Positions 17,223 through 26,473 are shown, counted from the stretch's first letter. The stretch is DNA of 41,434 bases from Bdellovibrionales bacterium (GCA_020434345.1 JAGRAZ010000009.1:1-41434), one strand, 5' to 3'. Notes: generated by a model from the letters alone, not told the origin. Numbers and translations are program-made.

Positions 17223-19691
17223 ATGTCATCAGTTGCAACAGATATCGATCAAATACAAATACCTGAAGAATTGCCCGTTTTACCTGTAAAGGATGTTGTT
17301 TTATTCCCGTCAGTTATTTTGCCCCTTTTTGTAGGCAGAGATTCTTCGATTGAAGCGGTAAACCATGCGCTTGAAAACGATCGTTTGATCTTTTTATCTG
17401 CACAAAAAGACGGCAGCGCGGATGTGGTAGATCCAGAAGGCATCCATGAATATGGTTGTGTCGGTATTATCATGCGCATGCATAAGCTGCCTGTTCCAGA
17501 TGGAAGAATTAAAATTTTGGTACAAGGTGTTCGTCGTGCAAAAGTGACAGAGTTTACAAAAACAAAACCCAACTTTTTTGCAAAGGTAGAAGAAATTAAA
17601 CCTCCAGATATCGAGGCACAACGTGTTGAGCTAGAGGCCATGATGAGAAGTGTGCGCGAAGTTCTTGAAAAGATCGTGTCGCATGGAAAAATTCTATCGC
17701 CAGAAATCTTAATCGTACTGGATGATGTAAAGGATCCGGGTCGATTGGCAGATTTGGTTGCATCATACTTGGTGCTAAAAATTGATGAAGCGCAGCCCAT
17801 TTTGGAAATGAATCATCCAAAAGCGCGTCTGAAAGCTGTGTTAGATTTACTTCATAAAGAATTAGATATTCTTTCAGTGCAAGAAAAAATTCAAACACAA
17901 GCCCGTGGCGAGATGAGTCGTATTCAAAGAGAATACTACCTTCGTGAACAACTACGCGCCATTAAGTCTGAATTGGGTGACGGAGATCCTAAAGCGGAAG
18001 AAATTCTAGATCTGCGGAATAAAATTGAAGGTGCCAATATGCCTGATGAAGTTGAAGAAGAGGCATACAAGCAACTTAAACGTCTCGAAGCAATGCATCC
18101 AGATGCTGCGGAGGCAAGTATTGTTAGAACTTATCTTGAATGGTTGATTGAACTGCCATGGAGTCTATCATCCAATGACAACATTGATATTTCAAAAGCC
18201 AAAAAGATTCTTGATGAAGATCACTATGATCTTGAAAAAGTCAAAGATCGTATTTTGGAATTTTTAAGTGTAACCAAACTCAAAAAGAAACTCAAAGGAC
18301 CCATTCTTTGTTTTGCTGGACCTCCGGGCGTGGGAAAAACTTCGCTTGGTAAATCGATTGCCAAAGCGATGGGGCGTGAATTTGTTCGCGTTTCTGTGGG
18401 TGGTATGCGAGATGAAGCGGAAATTCGTGGTCACCGCAGAACCTATGTTGGTGCGATGCCCGGACGAATTATTCAGGGTATTAAAACAGGTGGTACCAAC
18501 AACCCTGTATTTATTTTAGATGAGGTTGATAAGTTGGGATCAGATTCTTTCAGGGGTGATCCATCTTCAGCCCTGCTTGAAGTTTTGGATCCAGAACAAA
18601 ACAATACGTTCAGAGACCATTATCTCAACCTTCCGTTTGATCTATCCAACGTTATGTTTATTGCAACAGCAAATATGATTGATGCAATTCCAGCACCACT
18701 TCGTGATCGTATGGAAATCATCAATATTCCGGGTTACACCATGGAAGAAAAAGTAGAGATATCCAAACTCTACTTGTTGGATAAACAAATGGAAGCCAAC
18801 GGGATCAGCATTATCAATGTTGAACTTGAGGATGAGACCATCCGCTCTATTGTTGAGCTTTACACACGAGAAGCGGGACTTCGTAACTTGGAAAGAAAGA
18901 TTGCGGCAATTTTTAGAAAGGTTGCCAGAAAAGTTGCAGAAGGTGGCAGTAAAAAAATCAAGATCACACCGAATAACTTGCATGAATATCTCGGTCCTCC
19001 GATTTATATTCCAGAAAACCAACGAGACGAGAACGAAGTTGGTGTAACAACAGGCCTTGCATGGACATCCGGTGGCGGTGAAGTATTGTTTGTTGAAACC
19101 ACGTTGATGGACGGTAAGGGTACGCTTACACTTACAGGTCAATTGGGCGATGTTATGAAGGAGTCTGCACGTGCAGCGCTTTCTTATGCGCGTTCCAACA
19201 GCAAAGCATTGGGCATTAAGGATGAGTTGTTCCAAAACAAAGATTTGCACATCCATGTGCCTGCGGGAGCAATTCCAAAAGATGGACCTTCAGCAGGTGT
19301 GACAATGGCAACTTCACTTATCTCGGCGCTTACAGGTAAGCCTGTTTCTAGAGATGTTGCGATGACAGGTGAGATCACGCTTCGTGGAAGAGTGCTTGCG
19401 ATTGGTGGCTTGAAAGAAAAAATTCTAGCAGCCAAGCGCGCGAAAATTACCAAAATACTTATTCCTCATACCAATGAGAAAGATTTGTATGAAATTCCTG
19501 ATCATTACTTGGATGGTTTAGAGATCGTGCCTGTTACAACCGTTGATGAAGTGTTGGAACATGCGATTTTTAATGTAAAGCCGCCAAAGAAATCCAGCAG
19601 TAAAAAGGGTAGTGGGTCTTCAAGTAAGAAGAAAGGGAAGTCTTCATCGTCATCTTCTACTTCACGACGTACTGTGCATGCACATGTGTAA
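17223..19691 (+). CDS. lon: ATP-dependent protease Lon
   Basis: 822-residue cytosolic AAA+ serine protease. The LON substrate-binding domain starts at about residue 16 (LPVLPVKDVVLFPSVILPLF). The ATPase has Walker A GPPGVGKTSLGK, the GGMRDEAEIRGHRRTYVGAM segment and Walker B VFILDEVDKL. The protease domain has the catalytic Ser in PKDGPSAGVTMA and Lys in KEKILAAKRA. The C-terminus carries an extra tail of about 30 residues rich in Ser and Lys (KKSSSKKGSGSSSKKKGK), not part of the fold and of unknown use. An AGGGAG site precedes the ATG. It follows the lipoprotein by 28 bases, so the two quality-control genes may be co-transcribed. Confidence 0.97.
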   Translation: MSSVATDIDQIQIPEELPVLPVKDVVLFPSVILPLFVGRDSSIEAVNHALENDRLIFLSAQKDGSADVVDPEGIHEYGCVGIIMRMHKLPVPDGRIKILVQGVRRAKVTEFTKTKPNFFAKVEEIKPPDIEAQRVELEAMMRSVREVLEKIVSHGKILSPEILIVLDDVKDPGRLADLVASYLVLKIDEAQPILEMNHPKARLKAVLDLLHKELDILSVQEKIQTQARGEMSRIQREYYLREQLRAIKSELGDGDPKAEEILDLRNKIEGANMPDEVEEEAYKQLKRLEAMHPDAAEASIVRTYLEWLIELPWSLSSNDNIDISKAKKILDEDHYDLEKVKDRILEFLSVTKLKKKLKGPILCFAGPPGVGKTSLGKSIAKAMGREFVRVSVGGMRDEAEIRGHRRTYVGAMPGRIIQGIKTGGTNNPVFILDEVDKLGSDSFRGDPSSALLEVLDPEQNNTFRDHYLNLPFDLSNVMFIATANMIDAIPAPLRDRMEIINIPGYTMEEKVEISKLYLLDKQMEANGISIINVELEDETIRSIVELYTREAGLRNLERKIAAIFRKVARKVAEGGSKKIKITPNNLHEYLGPPIYIPENQRDENEVGVTTGLAWTSGGGEVLFVETTLMDGKGTLTLTGQLGDVMKESARAALSYARSNSKALGIKDELFQNKDLHIHVPAGAIPKDGPSAGVTMATSLISALTGKPVSRDVAMTGEITLRGRVLAIGGLKEKILAAKRAKITKILIPHTNEKDLYEIPDHYLDGLEIVPVTTVDEVLEHAIFNVKPPKKSSSKKGSGSSSKKKGKSSSSSSTSRRTVHAHV

Positions 19692-19697
19692 AGCGTG

Positions 19698-20054
19698 ATG
19701 ACAATTGAACCCTCAATTGAAACCATTGGTATAGTTGATATAGAACTTGTTGGTGATGACTATCACCATATGTTTATCAAAAGAATGGATGACAAACATC
19801 TTATGGTTGATTCCACAAGATGTTTTGAGTTGAATCAATCCTATACTTTTCGATTTTCGCTGCCTGTGGTGGATTGGATTTTTGAAGCCCAAGGTGTGTT
19901 TACAATGCAGAATGAAATCAAAGGATCAAACGATGAAAAAAAGTTTGAGCTTATCATTTTGCTTCAAAATATGGATGCACAAGATCAAGCAAAGCTTCAC
20001 GAATTTATTCAAATGTACAATGAAGGCAAAATAGAAATTAAAGATATTCTTTAG
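19698..20054 (+). CDS. Hypothetical cytoplasmic protein, possibly PilZ-like
   Basis: 118 residues, acidic, with no signal peptide or membrane helix. It alternates strands (IGIVDIELVGDDYHHMFI, HLMVDSTRCFEL, YTFRFSLPVVDWIFEAQGVF) and ends in a helix (DQAKLHEFIQMYNEG), a layout reminiscent of PilZ-type barrels, but the c-di-GMP motifs are missing. It starts 6 bases after the lon stop (GTG at 19695 is the alternative), so it is likely in the lon operon. Its stop overlaps the convergent small gene by four bases. No family recognised with confidence. Confidence 0.62.
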   Translation: MTIEPSIETIGIVDIELVGDDYHHMFIKRMDDKHLMVDSTRCFELNQSYTFRFSLPVVDWIFEAQGVFTMQNEIKGSNDEKKFELIILLQNMDAQDQAKLHEFIQMYNEGKIEIKDIL

Positions 20055-20293
20055 TTGTTTTGTTTGTTCCAGTTTTTGCGATAACACTCAATAACATCTT
20101 GTCCTTCGCAAATGGATTTGGCTGGATCTGGACGCTGATAGGTTGTCTTTTCATAAGGATTGGGCCCGTCGTAGCCTGCTGTACAAAATGTGTTAGTCGT
20201 ACTTTGCGACAAAACATCCTTGGCCATTTGTGTATTGGCCATGGCAGGGCTAAGCATTAAGGCGCCTAAAAGAAAAGTAAGAACGAGCTTCAT
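20051..20293 (-). CDS. Small secreted protein with three cysteines
   Basis: 80 residues. MKLVLTFLLGALMLSPAMA is a clean signal peptide, leaving a mature peptide of about 60 residues beginning NTQMAKDV. Three Cys occur (TFCTAGYDG, SICEGQD, IECYRKN), along with many Asn, Tyr and Pro. AAGGAG stands just before the ATG and a strong extended -10 element just before that. It lies downstream of tadB on the same strand but has its own promoter, so membership of the Tad locus is uncertain. Family not recognised. Confidence 0.68.
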   Translation of the reverse strand: MKLVLTFLLGALMLSPAMANTQMAKDVLSQSTTNTFCTAGYDGPNPYEKTTYQRPDPAKSICEGQDVIECYRKNWNKQNN

Positions 20294-20301
20294 ACTCCTT
20301 T

Positions 20302-20310
20302 ATTATAGCA
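20302..20310 (-). promoter_or_regulatory. Extended -10 promoter element before the small secreted protein gene
   Basis: Minus-strand TGCTATAAT is a perfect extended -10. Only 8 bases (AAAGGAGT) separate it from the start codon, so a start of transcription at the usual distance would fall almost at the ATG. Confidence 0.5.
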
Positions 20311-20405
20311 TTAAACATCGCGTCATTACAAATTCAAAGAGAGAAAAAGATACAAAATAGTAGCTATAATATCAATAGGTTATGAATAAGTGGGGGGAGT
20401 GATAT

Positions 20406-21275
20406 TTATACATCAATTTTGATAATTTTGCGCATCCAAAAAAAGCCCACCGCTTGAAAAACAAGCATCACAAATATCAGAACCCATCCCAATTCAGTTT
20501 TTATCAGTGGCATGATGTAGGTGGGATTTAAATAGTACATGGCTACAATCAGGGCAAAAGGAAGCAGCATTAAAATTGCACCTTGGGTTTTTCCTTGTGC
20601 CGTCATCGATTTGATTTTGCCTTCAATTTTTCTTCTTTGACGAATGGTTTCCGAAATGGTTTGGAATGTTTCACTCAAATCACCACCTGTTTCACGCAAA
20701 ATCAAAATAGAATTGATAGCAATTGCAAGATCCTCGGAAGGTATGCGTTCCATCATGGTTTCAAACGCTTCGTCCAATGTTCTTCCAAGTTTTTCTTGGC
20801 TCATGACCGTACCAAACTCTTGAGAAATGGGCTCGTGCATTTCTGTAATGAGCACTTGAATGCCTTGCGATAAGTTTAAGCCCGATTTAAGTGAATTGGA
20901 CAACAATGTTAATGCATCTACAAGTTGTTCATCAAATTTTTGTAATCGTTTTTCCCATCTAAAGTTTAGATAAATTTTCAAAAGATGAAATCCAACAAAA
21001 GCAAACCCAAACGTGAAAAGGTATTGCACAAGTCCTTGTCCACGTGTGATCCAAAAGCCAATCGCACCAAAGCCAAGGGTTAAAAGTACGATAGTGGTAA
21101 TAATGTTTTTTCGGCTCATCTCCTCGTACATTTTGTAGGAGACGGACTGACAGTATTCAACATAAGAGGCTAACTTGTGAATCACTCGTTTTTCTAAAAT
21201 GGGATAAAAGAAATACGCAGCACACATAATAAACCCAAACATTAAAATAAAATAAAGTGAGAGTGTGCTATTCAT
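20406..21275 (-). CDS. tadB: Tad pilus inner-membrane platform protein TadB
   Basis: About 289 residues of the type II secretion F family. Two N-terminal helices (LYFILMFGFIMCAAYFFYP, IITTIVLLTLGFGAIGFWI), a further hydrophobic stretch, a cytoplasmic T2SF domain and two C-terminal helices are seen. The T2SF core reads FDEQLVDALTLLSNSLKSGLNLSQGIQVL and ETGGDLSETFQTISETIRQRR, both typical of TadB. It forms the pilus assembly platform with TadC, next to the TadA ATPase. The ATG at 21275 overlaps the stop of the fused ATPase gene by 8 bases and has AAAGGA upstream; the longer frame to 21326 is inside that gene. Last Tad gene on this strand. Confidence 0.9.
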   Translation of the reverse strand: MNSTLSLYFILMFGFIMCAAYFFYPILEKRVIHKLASYVEYCQSVSYKMYEEMSRKNIITTIVLLTLGFGAIGFWITRGQGLVQYLFTFGFAFVGFHLLKIYLNFRWEKRLQKFDEQLVDALTLLSNSLKSGLNLSQGIQVLITEMHEPISQEFGTVMSQEKLGRTLDEAFETMMERIPSEDLAIAINSILILRETGGDLSETFQTISETIRQRRKIEGKIKSMTAQGKTQGAILMLLPFALIVAMYYLNPTYIMPLIKTELGWVLIFVMLVFQAVGFFWMRKIIKIDV

Positions 21276-23412
21276 GGAATAATCCTTTGGGTAGCTTAAT
21301 TCCTTTTTGTTTAAATTTCTTTGCAAATGTGGGTACTAATCCTGTTGCCATAAATTGTCCCACCACTTTTTGGTTTTCATCAATGCCTTTTTCTTTATAC
21401 GTGAAAATTTCTTGGAGGGAAACGGTTTGACCTTCAATGCCTGTTACTTCTGTAATGCTGGTGATTTTTCTAGACCCATCTCCAAGTCGTGTAAGTTGAA
21501 CAATCAGACCTACAGCACTTGCGATTTGTTCTCGAATTGCACGAGAGGGAAGATCCATTCCAGCAAACATTACAAGTGTTTCAAGACGGTTTACACTGTC
21601 ACGCGGAGAGTTAGAGTGGATTGTTGTCATAGAACCATCATGGCCTGTGTTCATGGCTTGCAACATATCAAGTGCTTCTGGACCTCGGCACTCACCCACG
21701 ATGATTCGATCGGGTCGCATACGTAACGTGTTTCGTACAAGTTCCCGAATGGGAATGGCACCTTCTCCTTGCAAGTTTGCAGGCCTAGATTCAAGACGTG
21801 CCAAGTGTTCTTGCGCAAGTTGAAGCTCTGCTGAATCTTCTACCGTAATAATACGTTCTTCATTTGGAATAAAACTCGCCAACGTATTTAACAGTGTTGT
21901 TTTACCCGTGCCCGTTCCACCTGAGATGATAATATTAAGATGCGCTTGGACACAAGCCCGCAGAAAATCTGCCATCTCTTCTGTCAGAGCACCATACTTG
22001 ATCAATTGTTCCGGACCTAAAATATCAGAGCTAAATTTACGGATGGTCAGAATAGGGCCATCCAGTGCAAGTGGAGGAATGATTGCGTGGACACGCGAGC
22101 CATCCCGAAGCCGTGCATCCACCATCGGTGTTTTTTCATCAATACGTCGTCCGATGGGTGCAACAATTCTTTCAATAACACCCAATAACTGTTTGTTGCT
22201 GGAAAAACGTGAAGGCACAAGTTTAAGCTTTCCGCTTCTTTCTGCGTAAATTTGATCGCATCGATTGACCATGATTTCACTAATGCTTGCATCCGCGAGT
22301 AAGTCCTCTAAAGGTCCAAGACCGATAGCTTCATTTAAAACATCTTTAACCAGCTGCTGTCTTTCTTGTCTGCTGCTGATTTCACTCATCTGACTTACAA
22401 TGGAAAGAATTACTTCTTGGGTTTTGGTGCGAAGTTTTTCTAGTGACTCTTCATCTTGTTTCATGAGTTCTTCAGGCGAAAGTTGCTTAAAATCCATTTT
22501 TTCGATGAGTTTGTTGTGTATTTTGACACGAATGGCGTCAATTCGCTCTGCTTCTTTATTAGGAATTTTTGTATTGTAGGATCCACCCTTGGTTTCAGTG
22601 GTAACGCCTTGGGTTTGTACAATGTTTTCTGACTTTTTAAGTTGGTGATGGACTGTTTTTAATAAATCCTTGGCAGATAGTGTTCGAAACGCATCTTCAA
22701 CAGCTTGTGCATATTCTGCTCTGGGGTCAAGGACAGACAAGGGTTTGGCTTGCTGCACACTTTGCGCATGCTCTTTGATGGACTCAGGCAATGTACAAAG
22801 CGCTTTTCTTTTAAGTTTCTGTTCAATAATGTTTTTAGGAATTGATATTTTGTCTTGGTATCTGTTGATGACCAAACGAATCATATCGGATGGAAACGCA
22901 AGTTCTTCAAAGGTTTGAATGCTTGTAGTTGATCTGTGAATGGGTAAAAGATCAGGGGTTAAGCAAAACAAAACAATCGAAGATATTTCAAACGCTTTAA
23001 CGCTGGTAGGTGTTACAGAGCTTCCAGCATCAATAATGATGTATTGAAAGTGTTTTTGTAAAATTGTAAACATATCTGAGATGTATTCATCTTGTAGTCT
23101 AGATAAGTGTTTGAGTTTTCGAATCATAGGCAAGACAGCGATGCCTTCTTTGGTTGTGCGAATGCTTTGAATCACTTCTTTTTCTGTCATTTTGTGAAGG
23201 TTTGGCCCAAAATCATAAATGGAAGGTACTTGCGAAAGCCCAAGTAGAAGTTCTATATCCCCACAATCTTGAAAGTCCATATCTACAATGACCACTTGTC
23301 CGCGCGCTTGACGTGCACAGGCGTGCGCAAGGTTGATGGCAAACGTAGTTTTGCCTACGCCGCCTTTGGGGCCGGCGATGGTTATGCAATATGATGATGT
23401 AGACTTGCTCAT
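21268..23412 (-). CDS. Fused TadZ/CpaE (MinD-like) and TadA/CpaF secretion ATPase
   Basis: A single 714-residue chain joins two Tad components usually encoded separately. Residues 1 to about 258 are a ParA/MinD-type ATPase with deviant Walker [23 protein letters not shown] and IIIDAGSS, as in the C-terminal half of TadZ/CpaE; the receiver-like N-terminal domain of TadZ is absent. A linker to about residue 294 is Ser, Thr, Lys and Gln rich. The rest is a complete CpaF/TadA assembly ATPase: [13 protein letters not shown], Walker [14 protein letters not shown] near residue 500, the [12 protein letters not shown] box, and [15 protein letters not shown]. The frame is uninterrupted and no internal start with a ribosome site is evident. 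It probably positions and powers the pilus as one polypeptide. Upstream lies structured element B. Confidence 0.92.
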   Translation of the reverse strand: MSKSTSSYCITIAGPKGGVGKTTFAINLAHACARQARGQVVIVDMDFQDCGDIELLLGLSQVPSIYDFGPNLHKMTEKEVIQSIRTTKEGIAVLPMIRKLKHLSRLQDEYISDMFTILQKHFQYIIIDAGSSVTPTSVKAFEISSIVLFCLTPDLLPIHRSTTSIQTFEELAFPSDMIRLVINRYQDKISIPKNIIEQKLKRKALCTLPESIKEHAQSVQQAKPLSVLDPRAEYAQAVEDAFRTLSAKDLLKTVHHQLKKSENIVQTQGVTTETKGGSYNTKIPNKEAERIDAIRVKIHNKLIEKMDFKQLSPEELMKQDEESLEKLRTKTQEVILSIVSQMSEISSRQERQQLVKDVLNEAIGLGPLEDLLADASISEIMVNRCDQIYAERSGKLKLVPSRFSSNKQLLGVIERIVAPIGRRIDEKTPMVDARLRDGSRVHAIIPPLALDGPILTIRKFSSDILGPEQLIKYGALTEEMADFLRACVQAHLNIIISGGTGTGKTTLLNTLASFIPNEERIITVEDSAELQLAQEHLARLESRPANLQGEGAIPIRELVRNTLRMRPDRIIVGECRGPEALDMLQAMNTGHDGSMTTIHSNSPRDSVNRLETLVMFAGMDLPSRAIREQIASAVGLIVQLTRLGDGSRKITSITEVTGIEGQTVSLQEIFTYKEKGIDENQKVVGQFMATGLVPTFAKKFKQKGIKLPKGLFHE

Positions 23413-23424
23413 GCTGTTCCTATA

Positions 23425-23544
23425 GAACTGGATCTTTTTAATTTTCTCTTTGTTCTCGCGCGCTCACCTTCGGTCATGTACTTGTCTGTACACTCCCTTG
23501 GCTCGCTCGTGGCAGCTTCGATAAAATTAAAAATCTCACAGTTC
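23425..23544 (-). repeat. Structured intergenic element, copy B
   Basis: Same layout as copy A with different helix sequences. Minus strand: outer stem GAACTG/CAGTTC, GAGA facing GATC, a perfect 11-bp stem (TTTTTAATTTT / AAAATTAAAAA; plus 23435-23445 with 23523-23533), shared words ATCGA and CAAAGAG, a middle helix with GCGAGCC facing GGTGAGCGC (GA facing GA), and a tip TGTAC/GTACA with GGGAG facing TGACC (again GA facing GA). It fills the whole gap between cpaC and the fused ATPase gene, so in an operon transcript it would sit just before the ATPase start. It has no outside U-tract. Confidence 0.77.
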
Positions 23545-23567
23545 AAAAATTTCAATAAAGCTCATTC

Positions 23568-25022
23568 CTAACGTGTGGGGTAGACATCATACAGGTTGAA
23601 ATTGTCTTTCAACTCTTTGTTTGCATCTTGAGAAAATTTCACAATACGTGGTGTGATAAAAATCATAAACTGACTTCTCTGCTTAGAGAGGTCATTTGAT
23701 TTAAACAATGTAAAAAGCGACCCCAATGGAAACGGATCGACAAATTGTTCACTGGATGCAACCGGCGTTGATCCACCAGCACTTGCAGAAGGCGGTCTAT
23801 CAAACGCCTGACGGAACGAGTGCCTTACAAGTCCCCCAATGACAACGGATTGTCCTGATCGAACCAGCTGTGAAGTTTGTACAAGGTTTTCAGAAATGGC
23901 AACACCACCATTGATGTCGGGTGAACCAAGTGAGCTCACTTTGACCTCAATGTTCATGTCAATATCGGTTCCAATGGTTTTGGGTTCAATTTTTAAAAGT
24001 GCGCCAACGTTTTGAAATTCGAGCGACACACTTCCGTTGGCCTGTGCCACAGGAAAACCAAGCTTGGTTCCACTTTCAATCACAGCTTGGTCACCGCTTT
24101 TGACTGAAACCGTTGGGTTTTCTAACACGCGCGCGATACCCATGGTTCGAAATAGATTCAACTTGGGTAAAATATCTGAAGCTGTGCCTGTGACGGCACC
24201 TGTAAAGTTTTCGCTGTTGGAAACTGGATTGAATGTATACGAACCGTTGACGCCAATGGCTGGCACAGGTGTCCAACGAAAGTTGAAGTTTTTGGAAAAG
24301 TTTTTAGAAACTTCTACAAAGTGAGCGGTTACCTGTATCGTGTCTGCGCGATGTGGAGGGTCGGCAATTTCACGAATCTCTAACGCATTGATCACGCTTG
24401 ATGAATAAAGATTGGCAATTTTTTCGGCTTTGTCGCGTGCTTGTTTGGTATACACTTCACCTTCAAGAAGAATTTTCCCTTTTACGTTACGAACAGAAAC
24501 CTCATCATAGCCAATTTCACGTTCAATCCGTTTGGCCAAAAGATCATTGGCATCTTTGTTAAGGGTTGTTAAATCCACAATGTTCTTGCTCGTCTTGGCC
24601 ACTTGTTTGATGCGTGAAAGATCCGAAGGTAAAACAACTTCCCCGTCGATTACAATGTTAGAACCAACCCGCTTGATTTCAATGCCTTCAATGTCCACCA
24701 AAAGCTCTCGTATTTCGGTTAGAAGTGTTTCTGGGTCTGTGTTGTAAACGGTAATGTTCAATACTTCTTTTTGTGTACCTTTTTGATCATAGACAAAAAG
24801 TGACGTTGTCCCTGCATTTTTTGGAATCAATGTAATGCGTTTTTTATTACGATCTGCTCTGAAGTTTACAACTTCAGGGTCACCCACAGTGATGTTTCCA
24901 ATGGTGTGAGAATATTGCATAACTTTAGGATTGTTTACGACAAGTGTCACATCCTGTTTTGATTGTGCAAATGCACCTGAAGCAAACAAAAACATCAGAA
25001 AGAATACGGCTATCTTTTTCAT
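23568..25022 (-). CDS. cpaC: Tad secretin CpaC/RcpA
   Basis: 484-residue outer-membrane secretin with signal peptide MKKIAVFFLMFLFASGAFA. The N-terminal part (VTLVVNNPKVMQYSHTIGNI, GTTSLFVYDQKG) is the pilus-formation N-domain; the central DDLLAKRIEREIGYDEVSVRNVKGKI region is a BON-like domain; residues about 225-470 are the type II/III secretin domain, with LENPTVSVKSGDQAVIESG, FQNVGALLKIEPK, SGQSVVIGGL and FMIFITPRIV. It forms the channel through which the Flp pilus leaves. Its ATG overlaps the cpaB stop by 4 bases, so the two are coupled. Confidence 0.93.
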   Translation of the reverse strand: MKKIAVFFLMFLFASGAFAQSKQDVTLVVNNPKVMQYSHTIGNITVGDPEVVNFRADRNKKRITLIPKNAGTTSLFVYDQKGTQKEVLNITVYNTDPETLLTEIRELLVDIEGIEIKRVGSNIVIDGEVVLPSDLSRIKQVAKTSKNIVDLTTLNKDANDLLAKRIEREIGYDEVSVRNVKGKILLEGEVYTKQARDKAEKIANLYSSSVINALEIREIADPPHRADTIQVTAHFVEVSKNFSKNFNFRWTPVPAIGVNGSYTFNPVSNSENFTGAVTGTASDILPKLNLFRTMGIARVLENPTVSVKSGDQAVIESGTKLGFPVAQANGSVSLEFQNVGALLKIEPKTIGTDIDMNIEVKVSSLGSPDINGGVAISENLVQTSQLVRSGQSVVIGGLVRHSFRQAFDRPPSASAGGSTPVASSEQFVDPFPLGSLFTLFKSNDLSKQRSQFMIFITPRIVKFSQDANKELKDNFNLYDVYPTR

Positions 25023-25879
25023 TGAACTAACACTCCTTGCTCTCCTCTAAGTTCTAACCATTTGGGTTGATCACGAATTTCAACTTGCTCTTCAATACCG
25101 GTCACAGATTTGGTTGTACTTCGTTGTGATTTTAAACTTTCGATGTTTTGACCTGCATTACGGTCTTGGAACGAGCGTAACGATAGAGACAATGTGCCGA
25201 CTTCTTGGGCAATGGCCAAGTCCATGCAATCTCTGGGTGTGATTTGAAGGGTGACATGGTTGAAGCTTGAAGAGCGACCCGTCGTAGATGAAAAGATTGA
25301 TTTGTCTGTTTGAGACGCATCCAGAATTTTTTGGAAACGATTGTCACGACCGGTGGCAAGTACAGGAATATCTTGGAAGAGTGTCACAGCTTCTAGATCT
25401 TTGATCGTACGACTCTTGTCACTTAGTGTGCGAAATGTTCCGATAATATCAACATGGTCTCCTGTTTGCACATGGCCTCCCACGCCAGTGATGTCGTTGA
25501 CTGCAACGGTACATGCGCGATAGCCTTTAGGGATTTTGGTTGAAATTTTGGCATCATCAAAAAGATCGATTTTTGTACGAAGCAATTGCTCACCTTCTAA
25601 AATAGTACTTTGGGCAACAGGCAACAGGGATAAAATATCGGCAAGTTCGTCTGCTTTGACCGCACCCGGTTGCACAAAAGGCATGGGCACCAAATGTTCT
25701 TCAAACATGCTTTGGCTCAAAACGGTGTTGGGTTTGATGTTCTTTTTTGCAACGATCACACTAATTTTTTTGTATTGGGATTCAATTTTTCGCTCAAAAC
25801 TGGTGATGTAGGAATAGATCATAAAAACGGCCAAGGCCGCAAAAACGAAAGAAAAGATGAGTGCTCGACGGTTATGCAT
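25019..25879 (-). CDS. cpaB: Tad pilus assembly protein CpaB/RcpC
   Basis: 286 residues with an N-terminal signal anchor (ALIFSFVFAALAVFMIYSYI), then a SAF domain (ISVIVAKKNIKPNTVLSQSMF to LLRTKIDLF) and the RcpC-type region RACTVAVNDITGVGGHVQTGDHVDIIG. CpaB acts in the periplasm with the secretin and stabilises the channel. A -35/-10 pair at 25917-25945 gives it a possible promoter of its own. The downstream cpaC start overlaps its stop (ATGA). Confidence 0.92.
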   Translation of the reverse strand: MHNRRALIFSFVFAALAVFMIYSYITSFERKIESQYKKISVIVAKKNIKPNTVLSQSMFEEHLVPMPFVQPGAVKADELADILSLLPVAQSTILEGEQLLRTKIDLFDDAKISTKIPKGYRACTVAVNDITGVGGHVQTGDHVDIIGTFRTLSDKSRTIKDLEAVTLFQDIPVLATGRDNRFQKILDASQTDKSIFSSTTGRSSSFNHVTLQITPRDCMDLAIAQEVGTLSLSLRSFQDRNAGQNIESLKSQRSTTKSVTGIEEQVEIRDQPKWLELRGEQGVLVQ

Positions 25880-25916
25880 GAAAGGGTTCCATTTCTCGTT
25901 GTTATTTCAATCCCTT

Positions 25917-25945
25917 ATTGTACCTCAAAGCTTCTAGGTTCCCAA
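25917..25945 (-). promoter_or_regulatory. Predicted sigma-70-type promoter for cpaB-cpaC
   Basis: Minus strand TTGGGA, a 17-base spacer and TACAAT. It lies across the 3' end of the preceding secreted-protein gene and 37 bases before the cpaB ATG, so it would provide internal expression of the distal Tad genes. Confidence 0.45.
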
Positions 25946-26473
25946 GAAATGCTCTTTGATTTTCTTGGTCATTTTGGCCCAAAATCCAAGTTTTTCTGGG
26001 GGTGGGGTTTTGATTTGCCTAATTTTACGCTGATATGCCAAAACTTGGGCTTCGTATTCCTCAGAGACCAGTTCATGGAACTTTTGGGAAAGCTCAATGT
26101 GTTTTGCGATGACGCGGTCTTCCAGATAATAGGGGGCAAGGAGTTTGGTTAGATAGGCTTGTGTACGTTTTCGCAAACTCGGGTTGGTTCGAATACGATC
26201 AAAGAGTTTTTGGTAGGCGTCCGATGAAAAAATGTCTTGAATCTCTTGAGCAGACAAGCCTTTTTGTCGAAATTGCATGTAGAAATCAACTTGCGCTTTG
26301 CGAACATGTGTTTCCATGATGTAGTCTTCAAGTTCCTTCTTGTTTTTTCGAATATCTTCCACTTTTTGATGAACATCATTTTTTAAAAGCGATAAAAATT
26401 CAGCATCATCTTTGGCAAAACTTGGAGAAGCCATCATGATCAATATAAGAATCCATGTTTGAAAGGTGGTCAT
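25934..26473 (-). CDS. Secreted alpha-helical protein of the Tad operon, unknown function
   Basis: About 179 residues: a signal peptide (TTFQTWILILIMMASPSFA) followed by an almost wholly helical, highly charged chain with coiled-coil character (HQKVEDIRKNKKELEDYIMETHVRKAQVD at the start, later LSQKFHELVSEEYEAQVLAYQRK) and a basic C-terminus. The ATG at 26473 overlaps the preceding stop by 4 bases (ATGA); the frame to 26488 lies inside that gene. It is fixed between the long TadE-like gene and cpaB, so it is probably a lineage-specific periplasmic part of the pilus machine, perhaps in the place of a pilotin or of RcpB. I do not recognise a family. Confidence 0.7.
   Translation of the reverse strand: MTTFQTWILILIMMASPSFAKDDAEFLSLLKNDVHQKVEDIRKNKKELEDYIMETHVRKAQVDFYMQFRQKGLSAQEIQDIFSSDAYQKLFDRIRTNPSLRKRTQAYLTKLLAPYYLEDRVIAKHIELSQKFHELVSEEYEAQVLAYQRKIRQIKTPPPEKLGFWAKMTKKIKEHFLGT

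Noticed and set aside
18642-19256. Long minus-strand frame of 204 codons inside lon
   Set aside because: The product is Cys- and Phe-rich without any motif and lies opposite the Lon ATPase and protease domains, so it is a shadow frame.
23413-23567. Group II intron or integron attC site in this gap
   Set aside because: No intron domain V, no reverse transcriptase or integrase, and no GTTRRRY core sites are present; the fold is a single long hairpin.
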